Counted from the stretch's first letter, positions 27,526-36,715 are shown. The stretch: DNA of 64,000 nt from CAMDBL01 sp964498125 (GCA_964498125.1 CAZCGE010000039.1:1-64000); one strand, 5' to 3'. Numbers and translations are program-made. The notes: generated from the letters alone by a model not told the origin.

Positions 27526-27639
27526 GGTGCAATAGCCTCACGCGGAGCCGTGCTCCGCGATGAGGCGTATTGCACCGGGAACACCCACCCTCATCGTGGC
27601 ATGGCGCAATACGCCCTGCCGGGCTATTGCACCCTACGG
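27520..27639. repeat. Dispersed structured inverted repeat, copy 2
   Basis: A 120-base element with perfect 18-base inverted ends (27520-27537 and 27622-27639, beginning CCGTAGGGTGCAATAGCC). The left half (27526-27576) folds into a long hairpin with arms GGTGCAATA/TATTGCACC, GCCTCA/TGAGGC and CGCGGAG/CTCCGCG. It lies between converging prpE and dgcA and may terminate both. Same family as 12942-13032. Confidence 0.85.
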
Positions 27640-27651
27640 ACGAAAATCGCC

Positions 27652-28626
27652 TCACCCCCACAGCTCCCTTGATGGCGGCGCGATCACGCCATCGCGAATA
27701 ACCAGCCCATGCTCGCGATCGCGCGCCAGCAGCAGCGGGCCATCGAGGTCGACCCAGTCGGCGTCTTGCGCCAGCAGCAAGGCCGGCGCCATGGCCAGCG
27801 AGGTCGAGACCATGCAGCCGACCATGATGCGGAAATCGGCGGCACGGGCTGCCTCGGCCAGCGCCAAGGCCTCGGTCAATCCGCCCGCCTTGTCGAGCTT
27901 GATGTTGATGGCGTCATAGCGGCCGGCCAGTCGCGGCAGATCGGCCAGAGTGTGCACGGATTCATCGGCGCAGATCGCAACCGGGTGAGGAATGCGCGCC
28001 AGCATCTCGTCTTCACCGGCCGGCAGCGGCTGTTCGATCAGCTCGATACCGGCAGCGGCGGCGGCGGCCAAAAGGCGCTCCACGTCGGCCGGCGACCAGG
28101 CCTCGTTGGCGTCGGCGACGAGCCGTGCGTCGGGTCGGGCCTGCCGCACCATCGCCATGCGCGCCGCGTCACCCTCGCCGCCGAGCTTGAGCTTGAGGAT
28201 CGGCAGATGGCGGACTGAACGGGCCTTGTCCGCCATCGCCTCCGCGGTATCGAGGCTCAACGTGTAACATGTCGTGACGGCAGCGGGCGGCGCCAGGCCG
28301 GCTAATGCATATGCAGGGCTGCCCAAGGCCTTGGCCTCCCAGTCCCACAGCGCGCAATCGACAGCATTGCGCGCGGCCCCCGGCGGCAGCGACCGTGCAA
28401 GCTCCTGGCGCGAGGCGACTGCCGGCAACGCGCGGATGCTGGCCAGTGTGCCCTCGATGGTCTCGCCGTAGCGGGCGTAGGGCACGGCCTCGCCGCGCCC
28501 GGTGAGGCGGCCGTCGCTGACGCTGGCAACGATGACCACGGCCTCGGTCTTGGCGCCGCGGGCGATGACGAAGCGGCCGGCTATCGGCCACGTCTCGGCG
28601 GTCGCTGAGATGCTTGGGTGCGGCAT
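27652..28626 (-). CDS. dgcA: DgcA-like N-acetyl-D-Glu racemase / dipeptide epimerase
   Basis: A 324-residue enolase-superfamily enzyme of the muconate-lactonising group. It has GEAVPYARYGET and GAARNAVDCALWDWEAK near the N-terminus, the first catalytic Lys in LKLKLGG, metal ligands Asp in VADANEAW, Glu in LIEQPL and Asp in CADES, and the second Lys in IKLDKAGG. WPIAGRFVIARGAKTEA fits the DgcA racemase type; the usual partner DgcN is not seen here. An L-Ala-D/L-Glu epimerase in peptidoglycan recycling is the alternative. Confidence 0.8.
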   Translation of the reverse strand: MPHPSISATAETWPIAGRFVIARGAKTEAVVIVASVSDGRLTGRGEAVPYARYGETIEGTLASIRALPAVASRQELARSLPPGAARNAVDCALWDWEAKALGSPAYALAGLAPPAAVTTCYTLSLDTAEAMADKARSVRHLPILKLKLGGEGDAARMAMVRQARPDARLVADANEAWSPADVERLLAAAAAAGIELIEQPLPAGEDEMLARIPHPVAICADESVHTLADLPRLAGRYDAINIKLDKAGGLTEALALAEAARAADFRIMVGCMVSTSLAMAPALLLAQDADWVDLDGPLLLARDREHGLVIRDGVIAPPSRELWG

Positions 28627-28647
28627 GCGGGGCTCGCGGCGAAACGT

Positions 28648-31464
28648 CTACGACAGTCGCCCGCTGGCGTGGGCGAGGAACAGATAGACCCGGCCGGTCT
28701 CGGAATTGGCATAGGCCTGCGCCGCCCGCCCGCTCTGATCCTGCTGCTCGGTGCCGCGCAGGATACGCTCGAAGTCGGCGAGATAGCGGTTGACGGTGGC
28801 CTGGAAGTTGGAATCGTCGCCAAAGCGCCGGCTGACCTCGTCGAAGGTCGCGCGGCCTTCGGCGGTATAGATGCTGCGGACCATGATGCCGCGCTGGCCG
28901 CCGCGCAGCTTCGACCAGATCGCCGATGCGGTGGCGCTGTCGAGTGCGCGGGCGAGCTGGGCGACGTTGAAGACAGGTGGGATCTGCGAGGGCTGCTGCT
29001 GGCTGTCGGGGTGGGCGCCGAGCCTGTCGTTGGACGAGGCCCGCGCCAGCAAGTCGCCGAGCGACCAGGATTCGCGCCCATCCGCCTGCGCTTCGAGTGG
29101 TTGCGCGGGCGGGCCAGGTGCGGCGCGCGCCGCCTCGGCGGACCCTGGCCGGGACCTTTGAATGGATGTCAGTTCTTGCATCAGCCCGCTGGTCAGGGTG
29201 CTGAGAGACCGCTTGCGCTCATTCGCTTCCGGTGGGCGGATGGAACGGTCAGTCGGGTCAAAGGCCCGGTCGGCGTGCGGCCCCGATGCAATCGTGGTCG
29301 AGGGCAACCGCAGGGGCGGCGCGATGTCCCTGCCGGCGGCCTCGCGCCGGGTCAGATCGGACATATGCTCGATGGCCCGGAGCTGGTCCTGCAACGACTG
29401 GCGAATGGCCATTGCGCTCGACTGGGCGTTGCGCGGCAGTTGTTCCATGAATTGGTTGAGGCGCAACTGCTCCGCCGCAATCTCGGCGGCGGCATGGGCT
29501 GCGCGCTTGCGGACCTCCTCGCTGGTGGCGTCGAATCGTGTCGAGAGCATTTCGAGATTTTGCGAAACCTCATTGGACACATTGGTAATGCGGCCGCGCA
29601 GATCCTCCAGCGCGCGCAGCGTCTCGCTGTCGGCGGTGAGTTTCAGGCGCTCGATATCGCCCACGGCGGTACGCGCGTGCGCTTCTGTCTGGCGCCGCAG
29701 CTCATCGGTGAGCACCCGGGCCCGCCGCTCGGCTTCGCCGATCGAGCCCTCGATCGAGCTGGAATAGCCCTGCATGAACTGGCCGAACTCATCGGCCTTG
29801 CCAGACAACCGGTCGAGCGTGCTTGACAACTCGGAATGACGCAACTGCAAGGTCGAGTCGATCTTGGTATTGGCGCTCTCCAGCGAGGCCGCCGCCTGCA
29901 AGATATTGCTGCCTTGCGCCTCGAAGCGGCCGGTGGCCGAATTGATCTGCCCAAGGAGTCTCTCGGAGATGTCCTGCAACAGCTCCGATTGGCCGGTGAG
30001 GCCTTCGATGGCCTTCATGGATTGGCGGGTGATGGTCTCGCTGGTGCGGCGTACCGATTCGATGCCGTGCAGCAGTGTCTCGTCGAGCACGCCGGCTTGC
30101 TTTGCCAGCGTCGCCGACATCGTCTTGGCATGCTGCTCCATGGCCGCCGACAGTGCCGCGGACCGTTCGGTGACGGCGCCATCGATGGCGATCGTCGAGC
30201 GCAGGATCGATTCATCGAATAACCTGAGGCGTTCGGAGAAGGCGGAATCTAGGGTCCTGGTGCGTTCCACGAGTTGGTGGTCGAGCGCTTCGGCGCGGCG
30301 CGCCAATGTGGTGTCCAGCGCCCGGCCATAGTCCTCGAACACCGACTGCAGCGCAAGGGTCCGCTGATCGAGGCCGGCGCCAATCGTGCGGGCATGTTCA
30401 TCGAACGTCGCCTGGATCTGCTGGGTGCGCGATCCAAGCGCTACGCCGAGCGCCACAGTGTAGTCTTCGAGCACCGACTGCAGCCGGTTGGAGTGGCCAT
30501 CCAGTGCGTTTTCGAGCCGGCCGGCACTGGTGTTGACGGAATGCTCCAGTCCGATCGCCGACTGATTGATGGCTCTCTCCAGCGCGGTGAGATTGTGCCC
30601 CGCGCCATCGATGACCTGGGAGAGCGTAACTTGTTGTGTCGCCAGCTTGTCGATCAGCGCCGGCACCTCCGTGCTGAGGCCGCGCAGCGTGTCCGTCACC
30701 TGCTGACTGGTGCTGATCAGCGCATGTCGCTCGCCGGCCAGCTCATGAATAAGTCCGCGGATCTTGCGCTCGTTTTCCTCGTAGGACCGCTCCAGCGCCG
30801 ACACCTCGTTGTGCACCAGCGCCTCCAGTTCGCCGGCCCGGCCAAGCGTCCGGCCGACCGCGTCGTTCATGAAGGAAACCTGGCGGCGCACCGCTTGCCC
30901 GAGCGAGGCGATGGATTGTTCGGCCATGCGATCGGGCTCGGCCAGCCGAATGGCGACCTCGGTCATCGTCGATGAGCGCAGGCGCAACTCCTCCGCCCGC
31001 CAGGCGAGAAGTGCCAGGAAGAAGAACAGGCAGAGGGGAATGACAATGGCGGTCGCTACCAGCAGCGCGTTCGATTTGACGATGAAGTCCGCGAAACTGG
31101 TCGCACTGCCGAGCGCCGATTCGATCATGAACCAGGCGAAAACCAGCCACAGCGCCGTCCAGGCGCCGCTGGCGATGGCGGCATATTGGTAGGGCTTGGT
31201 CGACGGCTTCTGCTCGAGGGCGTAGATCAGGCCGCCGATGGTCGGCACGTCATCGTTGGCGGCGATGCGGCCGCGCGGTGGGCCGGCCGGCCGGCGGCGT
31301 GCGGCCCGGCGGACAGCTGGCAATTCATTGGATTGGGCGGGTATGTCCGCACCAGACTCGTCCGACGTCGCGGCCGGCTCCACGGCAGCCACGTGCGCCT
31401 CCTCGTCCCGGTTATTCACCGGTTCGGCCTCTGCCTCACGTATCGTGAACGTATCCTTCGCCAT
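28648..31464 (-). CDS. TipN/GPR-like polar coiled-coil membrane protein
   Basis: A 938-residue protein. Residues 1-90 are cytoplasmic, acidic then Arg-rich; two membrane helices lie at about 95-117 and 133-155; residues 160-720 are an almost continuous alpha-helical coiled coil containing repeated near-identical units (SVLEDYTVALGVALGSRTQQI, SVFEDYGRALDTTLARRAEAL); the C-terminal 150 residues are globular. This architecture and size match Caulobacter TipN (two N-terminal helices plus long coiled coil) and, more distantly, the Agrobacterium growth-pole ring protein. It probably marks a cell pole and positions other factors. Assignment is by architecture, not by a diagnostic motif. Confidence 0.6.
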   Translation of the reverse strand: MAKDTFTIREAEAEPVNNRDEEAHVAAVEPAATSDESGADIPAQSNELPAVRRAARRRPAGPPRGRIAANDDVPTIGGLIYALEQKPSTKPYQYAAIASGAWTALWLVFAWFMIESALGSATSFADFIVKSNALLVATAIVIPLCLFFFLALLAWRAEELRLRSSTMTEVAIRLAEPDRMAEQSIASLGQAVRRQVSFMNDAVGRTLGRAGELEALVHNEVSALERSYEENERKIRGLIHELAGERHALISTSQQVTDTLRGLSTEVPALIDKLATQQVTLSQVIDGAGHNLTALERAINQSAIGLEHSVNTSAGRLENALDGHSNRLQSVLEDYTVALGVALGSRTQQIQATFDEHARTIGAGLDQRTLALQSVFEDYGRALDTTLARRAEALDHQLVERTRTLDSAFSERLRLFDESILRSTIAIDGAVTERSAALSAAMEQHAKTMSATLAKQAGVLDETLLHGIESVRRTSETITRQSMKAIEGLTGQSELLQDISERLLGQINSATGRFEAQGSNILQAAASLESANTKIDSTLQLRHSELSSTLDRLSGKADEFGQFMQGYSSSIEGSIGEAERRARVLTDELRRQTEAHARTAVGDIERLKLTADSETLRALEDLRGRITNVSNEVSQNLEMLSTRFDATSEEVRKRAAHAAAEIAAEQLRLNQFMEQLPRNAQSSAMAIRQSLQDQLRAIEHMSDLTRREAAGRDIAPPLRLPSTTIASGPHADRAFDPTDRSIRPPEANERKRSLSTLTSGLMQELTSIQRSRPGSAEAARAAPGPPAQPLEAQADGRESWSLGDLLARASSNDRLGAHPDSQQQPSQIPPVFNVAQLARALDSATASAIWSKLRGGQRGIMVRSIYTAEGRATFDEVSRRFGDDSNFQATVNRYLADFERILRGTEQQDQSGRAAQAYANSETGRVYLFLAHASGRLS

Positions 31465-31917
31465 CCGCCCGTCCGGCTCCGGCTCGGCGCCGCCTGCGCC
31501 ACCGCGGTTCTATTAGCTCAATTGGTGTGGCAGGCCCAGCACTGGCAAGAAGTTTTTCCTTAATTTAAGACGTGGTGCTGCAACCCAAATTGGCCCTCAT
31601 GGCACCCATTGGCGGGTAGGCCCTGTTTGCGGCAAAAGCAAGGTTTTGGAGGCGTAATCATCGGGCAATGTGGTGCGGGCGCAGAGCCTGTCTGATCATG
31701 AATTCGCCGCCTCCCACAATCCGGCCGCCAGCCGGGTGCGCCGAAATGCCTGATGTTGAGCAGACAACGCCATCCGCAGCCCTGCTTATGCTTTATGCGG
31801 TGTTAGCCAAAAGCCTGCAATTCACACCGTCAAATTCATGGGATTTTCGGAAGATCTGCGCATGATGCGACCGTCGAGGCGTCGGCATGAGTGCCGGTGC
31901 CTGCCGCGGAGAGGGAC
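31465..31917. other. Divergent intergenic region of the TipN-like and HPt genes
   Basis: About 450 bases with moderately AT-rich parts (31540-31575 and 31790-31850). It must contain the promoter of the TipN-like gene on the minus strand and of the HPt gene on the plus strand. Only isolated TTAA half-sites are visible (near 31560); no gene or hairpin is recognised. Confidence 0.4.
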
Positions 31918-32328
31918 ATGATCGCCAGAATTTCACCTGCTGCCACCGCGCAGGTAGGGCAGGGCTCGTCGGGGCATGCGCCCGGCTTGATGCCGCCAAT
32001 CGATCTGGCGCACCTTGCCCGTTATACCCTGCATGATGCGGCGCTGGAGCAAGAGATTCTCGACCTCTTTGCGCGGCAGGCGCCGGTGAACCTCGCACGC
32101 CTTCGCCAGGCGAACGGTGAAAAGCAGTGGCGGGATGCAGTGCACACGCTGAAGGGCTCCGCTCGGGCAATCGGCGCCTGGCGTCTGGCGCTTCATGCCG
32201 AGGAGTGCGAGTTGGAACCCGGCTGGGGTTCGGCCGTCTCCCGGGCGCGCGCGATTGCCGGGTTTGAACGGGCCCTGCAGGACGTGCAGGAGTTCATCTC
32301 GTCTCGCTTTGTGCGAAGGTCGGCTTGA
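31918..32328 (+). CDS. HPt (histidine phosphotransfer) domain protein
   Basis: A 136-residue cytoplasmic protein made mostly of one HPt four-helix bundle (about 28-125). The phospho-acceptor is His76 in AVHTLKGSARAIGA. The first 27 residues are a flexible Ala/Gly-rich tail. ATG 31918 is just behind GGAGAGG; a GTG at 31891 is possible. No histidine kinase or receiver gene is adjacent, so its partners are elsewhere. It is not ChpT, which is a larger degenerate-kinase dimer. Confidence 0.82.
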   Translation: MIARISPAATAQVGQGSSGHAPGLMPPIDLAHLARYTLHDAALEQEILDLFARQAPVNLARLRQANGEKQWRDAVHTLKGSARAIGAWRLALHAEECELEPGWGSAVSRARAIAGFERALQDVQEFISSRFVRRSA

Positions 32329-32537
32329 AATGTCGACCCGAGCCGGTGCGCGCCCGGCCGGGACTGCGACCGATGCGACCAGCGACCTGTCGCTCGCTTG
32401 ATTTGTGGCCGTCGAGCCCTCATTCTCCGCCGCGGCGATAGCACCTGCGGCGGGGAGGCCGACTCTCCGTGGCGGCCTGGGGTCGCGGAATGGCTGGCGC
32501 CGTTCTGGTAAAATCCAATCGGAGCACTCATAGTCCC

Positions 32538-32858
32538 ATGGCCAAGATTACCTTCGTTCAGCCCGACGGCAGCAGCATTGTCGTCGATGCGGAGCTAGGC
32601 CTGACGGTCATGGAATCAGCCAAGAAGCACGACGTTGTCGGCATCGAGGCGGAGTGCGGCGGCGCGTGCGCCTGTGCCACCTGCCATGTCTACATCGATG
32701 CCGCCTGGCGCGAGGCGGTTGGCAAGTCCTCCGACATGGAGGAAGACATGCTGGATTTTGCCTTCGATGTCCGCGAGGAGAGTAGGCTTTCGTGCCAGAT
32801 CAAGGTGACTGCGGCCCTGGACGGGCTGATCGTGCGCGTCCCGGCCAAGCAATTTTGA
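32538..32858 (+). CDS. Adrenodoxin-type 2Fe-2S ferredoxin
   Basis: A 106-residue [2Fe-2S] ferredoxin. Cluster ligands are Cys40, Cys46, Cys49 and Cys86 (C-x5-C-x2-C...C), the adrenodoxin/putidaredoxin pattern, with an extra Cys44. DMEEDMLDFAFDVREESRLSCQI is the typical interaction helix and last ligand. Such ferredoxins feed electrons to Fe-S assembly, haem or P450 enzymes. The reductase gene starts 81 bases downstream on the same strand, so this is probably a working electron-transfer pair. Confidence 0.93.
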   Translation: MAKITFVQPDGSSIVVDAELGLTVMESAKKHDVVGIEAECGGACACATCHVYIDAAWREAVGKSSDMEEDMLDFAFDVREESRLSCQIKVTAALDGLIVRVPAKQF

Positions 32859-32939
32859 GCCGACCCGCTGAGCCGGCCGGTGCGTCGCTTGGTGGATCGG
32901 CCGGTCACTGGACCAATTCCAACCCCTGGAGTTTGCACA

Positions 32940-33995
32940 ATGGCTGCTGATCCAGCACTCTCTGGCTCACCGGACGGCGCCATCGAGACCGACGCCGTGG
33001 TCATCGGCGCGGGTCCCGTGGGTCTGTTCGCCGTCTTCCAGCTGGGTCTGGTCGATATCAAGGCGCATGTCATCGACATTCTCGATAAGCCCGGAGGCCA
33101 GTGCGCCGAGCTTTATCCGGAAAAGCCGATCTACGATATTCCCGGACTACCCATCGTCACCGGGCAGGATCTGACCGATCGGCTGCTCGAGCAGATCAAG
33201 CCGTTCGCCGCAACGATGCACTTCGGTGAGCGCATCGACAAGCTGACGCGGCACAGCGACGGTCGCTTCCTCTTGGAGACCGACCGCGGTACCGTCTTTG
33301 CGACCAAAGTCATCGTCATTGCCGCCGGCGGCGGCTCGTTCACGCCGAAACGCCCGCCGCTCGACCGGATCGAGACCTTCGAGGGCACATCGGTTTTCTA
33401 CTCGGTGCGGCGCATGGAGGACTTCAAGGGCCAAGACGTCCTCATTGTCGGAGGCGGCGATTCGGCCCTGGACTGGACCCTCAACCTGCAGCCGGTCGCC
33501 CGGTCGTTGACCTTGCTGCACCGGCGCGACGAGTTCCGCGGCGCACCCCATTCCGTCGAGCGCATGCGCCAGCTGGTGGCCAACGGCGCCGTCAAGCTGC
33601 TGATTGGCCAGATTACGGCGCTGCATGGCGAGAACCGCACCCTGGACGCCGTGACAGTCAAGACCAAGGAGGGCGAGCAGCGCCTCGCCTGCACGCGGCT
33701 GCTGCCGTTCTTCGGTCTCACCATGAAGCTCGGGCCGATCGCCGACTGGGGCATCAATCTCGACGGCAACCTCATCCCGGTCGATACCGAGGCGTTCGAG
33801 ACCAGCGAAAAGGCCATCTTCGCCATTGGCGATATCAACTGCTATCCGGGCAAACTGAAACTCATCCTGTCCGGTTTCCACGAAGCCGCGCTGATGGCCC
33901 AGCGGGCGCATGCTTATGTCTACCCCGGCAAAAAGCTGCTGTTTCAATACACCACGTCGTCATCGAGCCTGCAAAAGAAGCTCGGCGTGCGCTGA
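32940..33995 (+). CDS. Ferredoxin-NADP+ reductase, thioredoxin-reductase-like
   Basis: A 351-residue flavoprotein with two dinucleotide-binding sites: FAD loop VIGAGPVGLFAVFQLG (about 21-36) and NADPH loop LIVGGGDSALDWTLNL (about 165-180), then AIGDINCYPGKLKLILSGFHEAALMA for FAD. It lacks the CxxC redox pair of thioredoxin reductases, so it is the FNR of the YumC type. Its place 81 bases after an adrenodoxin-type ferredoxin gene suggests that protein is its acceptor. The upstream in-frame extension to 32880 is not needed. Confidence 0.9.
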   Translation: MAADPALSGSPDGAIETDAVVIGAGPVGLFAVFQLGLVDIKAHVIDILDKPGGQCAELYPEKPIYDIPGLPIVTGQDLTDRLLEQIKPFAATMHFGERIDKLTRHSDGRFLLETDRGTVFATKVIVIAAGGGSFTPKRPPLDRIETFEGTSVFYSVRRMEDFKGQDVLIVGGGDSALDWTLNLQPVARSLTLLHRRDEFRGAPHSVERMRQLVANGAVKLLIGQITALHGENRTLDAVTVKTKEGEQRLACTRLLPFFGLTMKLGPIADWGINLDGNLIPVDTEAFETSEKAIFAIGDINCYPGKLKLILSGFHEAALMAQRAHAYVYPGKKLLFQYTTSSSSLQKKLGVR

Positions 33996-34022
33996 GGGCT
34001 GCTCTGACGTCGGGGGGGGCTT

Positions 34023-34577
34023 TCAGCGGCGGCGTTTCTGCTCGCCGGTCTTGTCCCACATATCGTCGGCGGTCATCGGTCCCTTGCGGTCGGATGTGCC
34101 GGAATCGAGGATGCCGCCAAGGAAGCCGCCATCGTCCTTGGCAACTTTCCGGGCTGGCGGACTGAAGTCACCTGCCAGATGGCGGGTCAGATCGGCTTTG
34201 ATCTCTCTGGTCTTGGAATCGTTGCAGTAACCCTGATCGCCAGCGACGGCACTGGCGACCGAATTGCGAATGGTATCATAGGCCTTTTCGGCTTTGACCA
34301 ACTGGTCGGGCGGCGCGCCGGCCTGCATCTCGGCGATGAGGTAGGACGTCTTGAGCTTCGCCGGATCGAAGTTATAGCCGCATTTCGTCGCCCGCGCCGA
34401 TGTGGCGCCCACCTGGGCGGCGCGCTGCTCGGGCGTCACCGGGGCGGCGGCTACGGGCTGGGCCTGGGAGGCGCCTTCCGGGCCAAGCAGGCTGGCCGTG
34501 GAGACCGAGGGCGCGGAGCTGCCGCAGCCGGCGAGCAGCAGCGGGATCAGTACGAGCGATGAGCGGGCAGCAGTCAT
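34023..34577 (-). CDS. Lipoprotein of unknown function
   Basis: Encodes 184 residues. The signal ends in a perfect lipobox LLAGC (Cys18). The mature protein has an Ala/Pro-rich linker (19-50), a helical domain with two cysteines (TKCGYNF, QGYCNDSKT) and a charged, disordered C-terminus ending KRRR. The family is not recognised; the hydrophilic C-tail and SP-II signal predict an outer-membrane-anchored periplasmic protein. It converges with the ferredoxin reductase gene. Confidence 0.7.
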   Translation of the reverse strand: MTAARSSLVLIPLLLAGCGSSAPSVSTASLLGPEGASQAQPVAAAPVTPEQRAAQVGATSARATKCGYNFDPAKLKTSYLIAEMQAGAPPDQLVKAEKAYDTIRNSVASAVAGDQGYCNDSKTREIKADLTRHLAGDFSPPARKVAKDDGGFLGGILDSGTSDRKGPMTADDMWDKTGEQKRRR

Positions 34578-34675
34578 GGCGGCAATCCTGGCGGCGTGGC
34601 CCCGATTCGGGAACCTGAACCATAGCTCTTACGGCGTCTTTTGGTCAAAATCGAGGACACAGTTATCAGATGGTT

Positions 34676-34807
34676 TCAGCGCATCAACTCCCGCATCGCC
34701 TCATCCAGCCCGCCCAGCGTCAGCGGGTACATGCGGCCGTCCAGCATGTCGCGGACAAGCTTGATCGACGGTGTCCAGGACCAGTTGTCGACGAGGGGTT
34801 GAGCCAG
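34676..34807 (-). pseudogene. Duplicated 3' end of the VWA (CoxE-like) gene
   Basis: A 132-base copy of the last about 40 codons of the gene at 36786-37964. It encodes NWSWTPSIKLVRDMLDGRM...DEAMRELMR and a stop. By eye there are 9 mismatches in about 115 aligned bases, all but one silent (Lys to Arg), then a 4-base deletion near 34801. Mostly silent change means it diverged as a working gene before becoming a fragment. Together with the intact copy it brackets the ATPase module at 34812-36715. Confidence 0.9.
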
Positions 34808-34811
34808 TTCG

Positions 34812-35453
34812 TTAGGCGGCCGAGCGGCCACCCGTGGCATCGATGCCGCGCTTTGCGCTCATATAGGCATCATGTGGCTTGCGGATGTAATCGATGGCAG
34901 CCTTGCGTGAGGTGCTCTTCCTGACGCCTCCATAGACGGACATTGCGACGGCCAGGACATGCTCACGCTTCAACGGGGATGACGCCAAGTCGGCAAGGGT
35001 CCGATCAAATGCCGCCGTACCCGTTTGCTTTTTTAGCCGCTCAATGTAGCTGGCGATCTGGGCATCGATCGGTTCCGGCGTCATGGCTTCCCTCAGTTTG
35101 TCTAAGACAGCCGAGAGGGTGCCCGATTCGGCACTGGTGCGCAAAAGTTTGCTAAAGCTTCCGAGGTCCTTTGCCTGCTCTGCCTTGGCTCCTCCTGTTG
35201 TGAGAACTTTGGCTAGACACTCGAGGTTTCCAGCAACTTTGATCGCTGTCGATAATTCACCGTTTGCGCAGCGCTCCGCGGGCGGAGGCCCCAGCCTTGA
35301 ACCGCGCTGAACCAAAGTGGACATTTCCTCGCCAGAATATTCATCGAGAAAACGTGCAACTTCGCGGAGGGCTGTAGCGGTCGCTTCGGCGCCAGCCGCC
35401 GCCAAGGCTTCCACGTAAGCGTCTATCGTTTGCCTCGTCTGGCTCAGTTTCAC
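34812..35453 (-). CDS. Helical partner protein of the ParA-like ATPase, unknown family
   Basis: A 213-residue soluble, mostly alpha-helical protein with Ala/Leu/Glu-rich segments (TIDAYVEALAAAGAEATATALREVARFL) and a basic C-terminus (KSTSRKAAIDYIRKPHDAYMSAKRG). No enzyme motif is visible and I do not recognise the family. The GTG start overlaps the ATPase stop as GTGA with a GGAGG ribosome site 8 bases upstream, so translation is coupled. As partner of a ParA-type ATPase it could be a DNA-binding or ATPase-activating subunit (inference). Confidence 0.65.
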   Translation of the reverse strand: MKLSQTRQTIDAYVEALAAAGAEATATALREVARFLDEYSGEEMSTLVQRGSRLGPPPAERCANGELSTAIKVAGNLECLAKVLTTGGAKAEQAKDLGSFSKLLRTSAESGTLSAVLDKLREAMTPEPIDAQIASYIERLKKQTGTAAFDRTLADLASSPLKREHVLAVAMSVYGGVRKSTSRKAAIDYIRKPHDAYMSAKRGIDATGGRSAA

Positions 35454-36715
35454 GGCTTTCGCCTCCAACCTCTTTGATCGGCTCCAAGCTTCGGTGCAAT
35501 CCAATCGCCCAACCTGTCGACTTCGTCCCTTAGATCCCGATGATTCTCATCACGGGATGTTGCGGCGTAAGCGATGCGTTCGCCAGCGTGGTCCCGATAT
35601 GGTGGGCGTTGCCGGATGAAGCAATCCTCAGGCACTATATCGGGATTTAGCCGCGCTGCCGCAATGCGCCCGCGAAGCTCTTGCAAGGGGCCACATAAAT
35701 CTCGATGAGTGTTCGGCAGCAGCGTGCACACGACGCCGATAGGCTGTAGGTATGGGCAGATGGCGCGGCTGGCGTCACCCGGCAAGCCGAGCTTATGGGT
35801 CGCGACCTGGTCGAGGTAGCGGGCTACGGCATCGCCAGAAAGTCCATCGAGAATGGTTGGGATGAGGAGATGGGTTGCGGCACACATGCCTTGGATGTGC
35901 GACGTGGTGAGCCGGGGCGGAGAATCGATGATGATGAGATCGAAGTTGGCCTGGACCTGCGGATCCAGCAACGCTTCCGCCAGCAGATATCGTACGTCCT
36001 TGTGTGATCTGACCGGATGGCCTTCACGCAATTTGAGGAACTGCAAAAGATTCGAGATAAAACTGTCGTCGGACAGTGGCAGGAGCCACTCGATCAGCAT
36101 CCGGTTCTCGGCCTGCGCCAAGTCGTAGTAGGCCGGAATAGTCCAGATGGACAATGGGCTTACCATCCCGCCTTGACTGATGCGTTCCGCCTGACCGAAT
36201 ATACCTCCGTTCCCGAGTTCTCCACTGACAAGGCGGTTCGCCTTTGACGGCTGCACATAGCGACTGTCGACATTGACCGTCATTGTGGTGAACGAGCCTT
36301 GGAAGTCCTGATCGATCACCAGAACCCGGAGGGGCAACTCTGTGTTCGGGTCCTGCCGCCGCTGCGTCCATTTTCGAGCGAAGTGAGCGGCCAGGTTTCC
36401 CGCAAGTGAGGTTTTCCCCACCCCTCCCTTGGTGGCAGCGGTCATCATGATCGGGATGCTGGTACCCTGAAGATCGCCGTAGTTTGCCGGCCGAGATTTG
36501 GGCAGCTTCAGCCAGAAGCCTGGCCCCTCGGTCCGCAAGCCGTCGTGCTGCTGGCGAGCCACAGCCTTTAGGGCGGCTTCGGCGTGGTGCAGAGCTTGGA
36601 AAGCGCGATAAAAACGACGGAACAGAACATAAAATGCTCCAGCAAGTAGCGCCGAAATGATCCAAGCGAGCACTTTCACAAAAAGCGAATCCCAGACTTC
36701 CGCAATAACGCTCAC
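35450..36715 (-). CDS. Membrane-anchored ParA/MinD-like ATPase
   Basis: A 421-residue protein. One membrane helix at about 12-32 (VKVLAWIISALLAGAFYVLF), then a linker and a ParA-type deviant Walker A, TAATKGGVGKTS (92-103), with signature lysine. VLVIDQDFQGS is the A' motif, and FDLIIIDSPPRLTTSHI the Walker B. These are the parts of a dimerising ParA/MinD switch. Typical ParA proteins lack a membrane helix. Codon use is less GC-rich than neighbouring genes. It forms a two-gene operon with the helical partner, flanked by duplicated VWA-gene ends, which marks the pair as an acquired module. Function unknown; partition, polar localisation or defence are all possible. Confidence 0.75.
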   Translation of the reverse strand: MSVIAEVWDSLFVKVLAWIISALLAGAFYVLFRRFYRAFQALHHAEAALKAVARQQHDGLRTEGPGFWLKLPKSRPANYGDLQGTSIPIMMTAATKGGVGKTSLAGNLAAHFARKWTQRRQDPNTELPLRVLVIDQDFQGSFTTMTVNVDSRYVQPSKANRLVSGELGNGGIFGQAERISQGGMVSPLSIWTIPAYYDLAQAENRMLIEWLLPLSDDSFISNLLQFLKLREGHPVRSHKDVRYLLAEALLDPQVQANFDLIIIDSPPRLTTSHIQGMCAATHLLIPTILDGLSGDAVARYLDQVATHKLGLPGDASRAICPYLQPIGVVCTLLPNTHRDLCGPLQELRGRIAAARLNPDIVPEDCFIRQRPPYRDHAGERIAYAATSRDENHRDLRDEVDRLGDWIAPKLGADQRGWRRKP

